From positions 186,001 to 250,000 of the forward strand of contig CAZBSI010000002.1 in NCBI GenBank assembly GCA_964494345.1: 64,000 nt of DNA, written 5' to 3'. The translations under genes were made by a program, and so were the position numbers. Shown one piece after another: positions 60,523 to 64,000 of this stretch (position 1 is its first letter; every line of letters starts with the position of its first letter). The notes under the pieces are model-generated. The model was given only the letters and a program-made list of their open reading frames with translations. It did not search any database and had not been told where the DNA came from. This DNA is from DTKD01 sp964494345. Lineage in GTDB: Bacteria; Armatimonadota; UBA5829.

Positions 60523-61244
60523 AGTACATCAGCGAGAGTCGACTTAACCATCGACGCCAGCTCCACAACGCCCTTCTGAGCCAGATCGAGCAGCGAATCG
60601 AACTTTTTGCGAGTAAACGGAGCGCCCTCGCCGGTCGTCTGTACCTCGACTATCCTGCCGGTCTCAGTCATAATCACATTCATGTCGACCTGTGCGTTGG
60701 AGTCTTCTTTATAGTTGAGATCCAAAAGCTCCTCGCCCATCACGATTCCTACGCTGATAGCGGAAATTATATCCGAAAACGGCAGTTTCTTGCAGATGTT
60801 TTCTTTTTTCATCTGCGCGCAAGCGTCCACGAAAGCGACGAAAGCCCCTGTGACAGACGCCGTCCTGGTTCCGCCATCTGCCTGCAACACGTCACAGTCC
60901 AGCCAAATCGTCCGCTCACCGAACCCGTTAAGATCGGCGACCGAGCGTATAGCTCTGCCCACCAATCGCTGAATCTCCTGTCCCCTGCCGTTGACTCGCC
61001 CGACTGTGGCGTCCCTTCTCGCCCTGGTCTCACATGAACCTGGCAGCATACCATACTCCGCAGTCACCCAGCCCTGCCCCGAACCCTTCAAAAAAGGCGG
61101 AACCTTGTCCTCGATAAACGCAGAGCAGATGACTTTCGTGTCACCCATCTCGATGAGGCAGCTCCCCTCCGGGTATTTCAGAAAATTGCGAGTTATTTTA
61201 ACTGGTCGAAGTTGGTCTGTTGCCCGGCCGTCAAGGCGAATCAT
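60519..61244 (-). CDS. rph: Ribonuclease PH
   Basis: A 241-residue phosphorolytic exoribonuclease with MIRLDGRATDQLRPV, SCLIEMGDTKVICSAF, RGQEIQRLVGRAIRSV and CDVLQADGGTRTASVTGAFVA; the TRTA phosphate-site block is intact. It trims tRNA 3' ends. Overlap with rdgB and the 17-base gap to murI indicate one operon. Confidence 0.97.
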   Translation of the reverse strand: MIRLDGRATDQLRPVKITRNFLKYPEGSCLIEMGDTKVICSAFIEDKVPPFLKGSGQGWVTAEYGMLPGSCETRARRDATVGRVNGRGQEIQRLVGRAIRSVADLNGFGERTIWLDCDVLQADGGTRTASVTGAFVAFVDACAQMKKENICKKLPFSDIISAISVGIVMGEELLDLNYKEDSNAQVDMNVIMTETGRIVEVQTTGEGAPFTRKKFDSLLDLAQKGVVELASMVKSTLADVL

Positions 61245-61261
61245 ATATTAGTCCCCCGTGG

Positions 61262-62062
61262 TTAATTTTCGATATCAACGCGCGTCACCGTATCGATATT
61301 GCGCCCCAAAAACTCGCTTCCCAAAGCCATAAAACCGCTCGGATCGCCGCTGGCATAGAACTCGTGAGCAGATTTTTGCGCGTCGCTTGCCATATTGTGC
61401 TTGATAAGTATATTCCCAAGTTCGGCGGCGGTTTCCTGCGCAGGGTCGATTATAGCAATATCCTCGCCTGCAGCCGATCGAATGCTTTTCATCAAAAAAG
61501 GATAATGAGTGCAGCCAAGCACGATAGTTTTGCAGCCCGCTTCCAGCAGCCCTGCGACGTATTCCCGAGCAACGGCCTTAGCCTGCTCGCTTTCCGCCAA
61601 ACCCGATTCCACTAATGGCACAAATTTCGGACACGCCTGCCCGGTTACTTTTATGGAATCATCCAGTCGTGCAATCGCCTTATCGTATGCCTGGCTTTTT
61701 ATCGCACCCGTAGTGGCCAACACCCCGATCGGTTTGCCGCTTGACGCCCGCACAGCCGCCCTCGCGCCGGGCTCAATCACGCCAAGAATCGGCAGGTTAG
61801 GCCAGGTTTCCCTCACCTTCGTCAAGGCAACCGCACTCGATAGATTGCAAGCCGCAACCACAGCCTTTACTTCCTTTTCGATGAGAAATCTCACGATATT
61901 GAGAGAAAACTGCTGAATTTCATCAAAAGAGCGTTCGCCATACGGCACGTGTGCGGTATCCGCAAAGTAAATAATACGCTCGTTGGGCAGACTCTGAAGG
62001 ATGCGCGCAGCCACGCTCAGGCCGCCAAGGCCGGAATCGAATACACCTATCGGAGAGGTCAC
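61262..62062 (-). CDS. murI: Glutamate racemase
   Basis: A 266-residue racemase with IGVFDSGLGGLSVA, the first catalytic Cys in VVAACNLSSA (usually ACNTAS) and the second in IVLGCTHYPFL. YFADTAHVPYG is also present. It makes D-glutamate for peptidoglycan. The Leu-Ser in place of Thr-Ala beside the first Cys is a mild deviation. The start overlaps the GerMN gene by 4 bases. Confidence 0.96.
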   Translation of the reverse strand: MTSPIGVFDSGLGGLSVAARILQSLPNERIIYFADTAHVPYGERSFDEIQQFSLNIVRFLIEKEVKAVVAACNLSSAVALTKVRETWPNLPILGVIEPGARAAVRASSGKPIGVLATTGAIKSQAYDKAIARLDDSIKVTGQACPKFVPLVESGLAESEQAKAVAREYVAGLLEAGCKTIVLGCTHYPFLMKSIRSAAGEDIAIIDPAQETAAELGNILIKHNMASDAQKSAHEFYASGDPSGFMALGSEFLGRNIDTVTRVDIEN

Positions 62063-62679
62063 TTTGAACCGTCCGGCTGAAGCAATGTGGAGTCCGCTTC
62101 TATCGGATAAGAAAGCTCCAGATGCCCTCCCAGAGTCTCGACCGACCCACCATTGACCAATATAAGGACGCTTTTTACCTTGCCGCCGCTGTTTGCCACC
62201 AGCGTATGTGCTATGGCGTTTATGGTAAGCGCCTCCTGTTCGGAACCGCCGGAGAAATTGTCCGTAAACTGGCTGCTAAGGTCAATAGTCGCAACCCCGT
62301 CGTGAACGTTCACCGGAGTTAGCGATTTCGTTCCTTTAGGGATCAGTTCCGCCGCCGGGCCGGATTTAGTGTTAGTGGCAAGCAGCTCACCCAGCGCCAC
62401 ATCGAGTATCTCGCCCTTTTCGCTGCTCATCACAGCCACCGGCTTCAGATAAAACCCCCGCTTTCCGGTCTGGGGCAGATAAATGCGAACCTTGCGCTGG
62501 GGTGCGGCTGGTGCAGTATTCGGGGTGACAGTCACGACTGGCTTCTGCGCCGGGGTCACCAAACCGGTCGGCTGATTATTCATATAATAATAGGCCCCCG
62601 CCGCCGCTGCGCAGACTAATAGCATGCCTGCGATAAACAACGCCGCCGACCCACCTGATTTTTTTCGTTTTTTAGCCAT
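62059..62679 (-). CDS. Membrane-anchored GerMN-domain protein
   Basis: A 206-residue protein. A basic cytoplasmic start (MAKKRKKSGGS), one transmembrane helix (about 12-33) and a Pro/Thr-rich linker lead to a GerMN domain (about 62-195). Key blocks are KVRIYLPQTGKRGFYLKPV, TKSLTPVNVHDGVATIDLSSQF and NAIAHTLVANSGGKVKSVLILVNG. GerMN is known from spore germination protein GerM but occurs widely next to amidase genes in non-sporulating bacteria. It sits between the amidase and murI, so a peptidoglycan role is likely. Confidence 0.88.
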   Translation of the reverse strand: MAKKRKKSGGSAALFIAGMLLVCAAAAGAYYYMNNQPTGLVTPAQKPVVTVTPNTAPAAPQRKVRIYLPQTGKRGFYLKPVAVMSSEKGEILDVALGELLATNTKSGPAAELIPKGTKSLTPVNVHDGVATIDLSSQFTDNFSGGSEQEALTINAIAHTLVANSGGKVKSVLILVNGGSVETLGGHLELSYPIEADSTLLQPDGSK

Positions 62680-62713
62680 CGAACCGACTCGCCTCCTGCG
62701 ATAGCCCAGTCAT

Positions 62714-64000
62714 TTATTGTATCGGTATACCTTCTATGTACGCTTTAAGCCCCGCAACAATTCCCTCGGCCAGCTTCGATCTATATGCGGCGTCCTTAAG
62801 TTTTGCACGATCCGAGGAATGATTTACGTATCCGCATTCCAGCAGCACTCCGGGAATCCCCGAATTGGCCAATCCCCTTAGCACTCCAAGACCGGATTGA
62901 TATAAAATGCGGTCGCTGCGGGCCTTCCTGTCGCACATTCCCGTATACTTACACACCCCATCATGAATAGCGTAAGCAAGCAGCTTCGGACTCGGCAACT
63001 GTTGGTGATAATACGTCTCTATGCCTGTCGCGCTGTTCGGCGATACATTTGAATTGCAGTGCAACGAGATGAAAAAGTCCGCGCTGGCGTCAACGGCCAT
63101 CTTCGGTCGGACAGATAGCCCCACCTGTTCGTCGCCGCTTCTGGTCAAAATAACGTGCGCGCCGTGTTTTTCGAGCGATGCGGCGAGTTGTTTTGCCAAC
63201 TGCAAATTGATCGTCTTTTCGCTGACGCCCCCTGCCTGTGCTCCGCCTTCTTTGCCGCCATGCCCAGGGTCTATCACTATAATCTTGCTCGCCAACGTGC
63301 CTCCCGACTTGTCGGCAGGCCGCACATATATCACCGTCTCGGTCTCGCGAACGTCCACGCTATAAGCCAATGGCCTGGTCAGCTTCAAGACCAACTGCGC
63401 CCCGGACGATGTCCTGACGAGTTCTGGTTTAACCAACGGATGTGACCCAGCGATATCGCAGGATTCCGCCAGCCTGCCTCCGGGCAAATCGACGCGAATC
63501 TCCGGCGGGGTTACGGATAAACTGGTCGAAGCGGCAGACTTGCCCGACGTCGCGATTCCAACGGTGAAAGACTTCTCATCGCCTTGAATGTTGATCGAAT
63601 TAATCGTATACGATGATTTGCCAGGTTGAGATTGAGACACCACCACAGCCGGCGACGGCGGAACCAACCCATCCCCGACTTTTAGTTGAACCTGCGACAC
63701 GGCGCCGTTAGATTCGAGCGTATAACCCGTATCTTTTGCCAATTCCAGCACAACACGCGCAGTCGAGGCATCGAATTGGCCGAGCCTGGCCTTAGAAACC
63801 AGCGGCGTGCCTATATAGACTTCTTTGGCCTCAGAGACGAGCTTTGCGTTAGCCACATCCACCACGATGTTGCCGTTCCACATACTCGTAGAGACGCGCA
63901 CAGGAAATGAGCAGTTTATCTTGAGGGTGTCATCGTCAAATTCTACCGAGCTGAGGTGCGCAATTAACTTAAGCGTGCGTTTCGCCGGATCCCATATCCG
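62714..64000 (-). CDS. N-acetylmuramoyl-L-alanine amidase with AMIN domains (N-terminus beyond right edge)
   Basis: The frame is open from the window edge (RIWDPAKRTLKLIAHLSSVE) with no stop, so a start at the GTG at 63901 would cut an AMIN domain and is unlikely. Two AMIN-like beta domains (about the first 245 visible residues, with IVVDVANAKLVSEAK and TRPLAYSVDVRETETVIYV) precede an Amidase_3 domain. Zinc and catalytic residues are in IVIDPGHGGKEGGAQ, FISLHCNSN and GVLLECGYVNH. It cleaves the amide bond between MurNAc and L-Ala during cell separation. The signal peptide, if any, is off the window. First visible gene of the amidase - GerMN - murI - rph - rdgB operon. Confidence 0.93.
   Translation of the reverse strand, partial: RIWDPAKRTLKLIAHLSSVEFDDDTLKINCSFPVRVSTSMWNGNIVVDVANAKLVSEAKEVYIGTPLVSKARLGQFDASTARVVLELAKDTGYTLESNGAVSQVQLKVGDGLVPPSPAVVVSQSQPGKSSYTINSINIQGDEKSFTVGIATSGKSAASTSLSVTPPEIRVDLPGGRLAESCDIAGSHPLVKPELVRTSSGAQLVLKLTRPLAYSVDVRETETVIYVRPADKSGGTLASKIIVIDPGHGGKEGGAQAGGVSEKTINLQLAKQLAASLEKHGAHVILTRSGDEQVGLSVRPKMAVDASADFFISLHCNSNVSPNSATGIETYYHQQLPSPKLLAYAIHDGVCKYTGMCDRKARSDRILYQSGLGVLRGLANSGIPGVLLECGYVNHSSDRAKLKDAAYRSKLAEGIVAGLKAYIEGIPIQ

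Overview
The window looks like a bacterial chromosome segment of roughly mid-50s percent GC by eye, densely packed with genes on both strands. My best taxonomic guess is an uncultured anaerobic member of the Armatimonadota or a neighbouring deep phylum; this is inference from gene content, because there is no rRNA. An indolepyruvate:ferredoxin oxidoreductase subunit, the [FeFe]-hydrogenase maturase HydF and aspartase point to anaerobic amino-acid and ferredoxin metabolism. Two heparinase II/III-like proteins, a GH2 beta-mannosidase-like enzyme, a pectate-lyase-fold protein, a GH39/GH5-like hydrolase, a sialidase-like protein and four Gfo/Idh/MocA, aldo/keto or epimerase-type enzymes point to polysaccharide degradation.

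Layout. 1-658: 5' part of iorA, running off the left edge. 797-3000: a membrane HD-GYP/GAF/GGDEF protein preceded on the same strand by a class-I cyclic-di-GMP (GEMM) riboswitch. 3131-5414: ThuA - Gfo/Idh - CBS operon. 5625-6750: methyltransferase and DUF5069. 6794-11890: sugar-catabolic operon (dehydrogenase, DapA-like aldolase, unknown exported protein, GH2). 12217-16023: a serine hydrolase and gyrA. 16542-22386: heparinase-like proteins around a PRC-barrel protein. 22734-26961: the conserved rpmH-rnpA-yidD-yidC-khpB-mnmE cluster. 26971-31251: hydF, a MATE transporter and aspA. 31822-35346: mfd. 35553-37141: an AT-richer islet with a GHKL ATPase/STAS-like (DUF4325) pair and a truncated reading frame. 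37142-44847: flavoprotein, a Gfo/Idh-aldo/keto reductase fusion, leuS, and a pectate-lyase-fold protein. 45300-46861: two tandem class-A beta-lactamase-like genes. 46862-50289: a DnaA-box-rich, AT-rich candidate replication origin followed by recF, dciA and rtcB. 50314-55696: Gfo/Idh, MFS transporter, NamZ-like muramidase and a sialidase-like protein. 55700-59611: GH39/GH5-like hydrolase and a GlcD-type oxidase. 59929-64000: rdgB-rph-murI-GerMN-amidase operon (cell wall and nucleotide housekeeping), the amidase running off the right edge.

Most intergenic regions are filled by at least three families of dispersed repeats. One is a composite element of about 160 bp with an expandable tandem head, and one copy of its core sits in frame inside the GlcD-type gene. 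Best candidates for new biology are the riboswitch-controlled GGDEF protein with a ligand-poor HD-GYP domain, the ATPase/STAS pair with its own operator-like promoter, the recF-linked origin candidate, and the repeat family.
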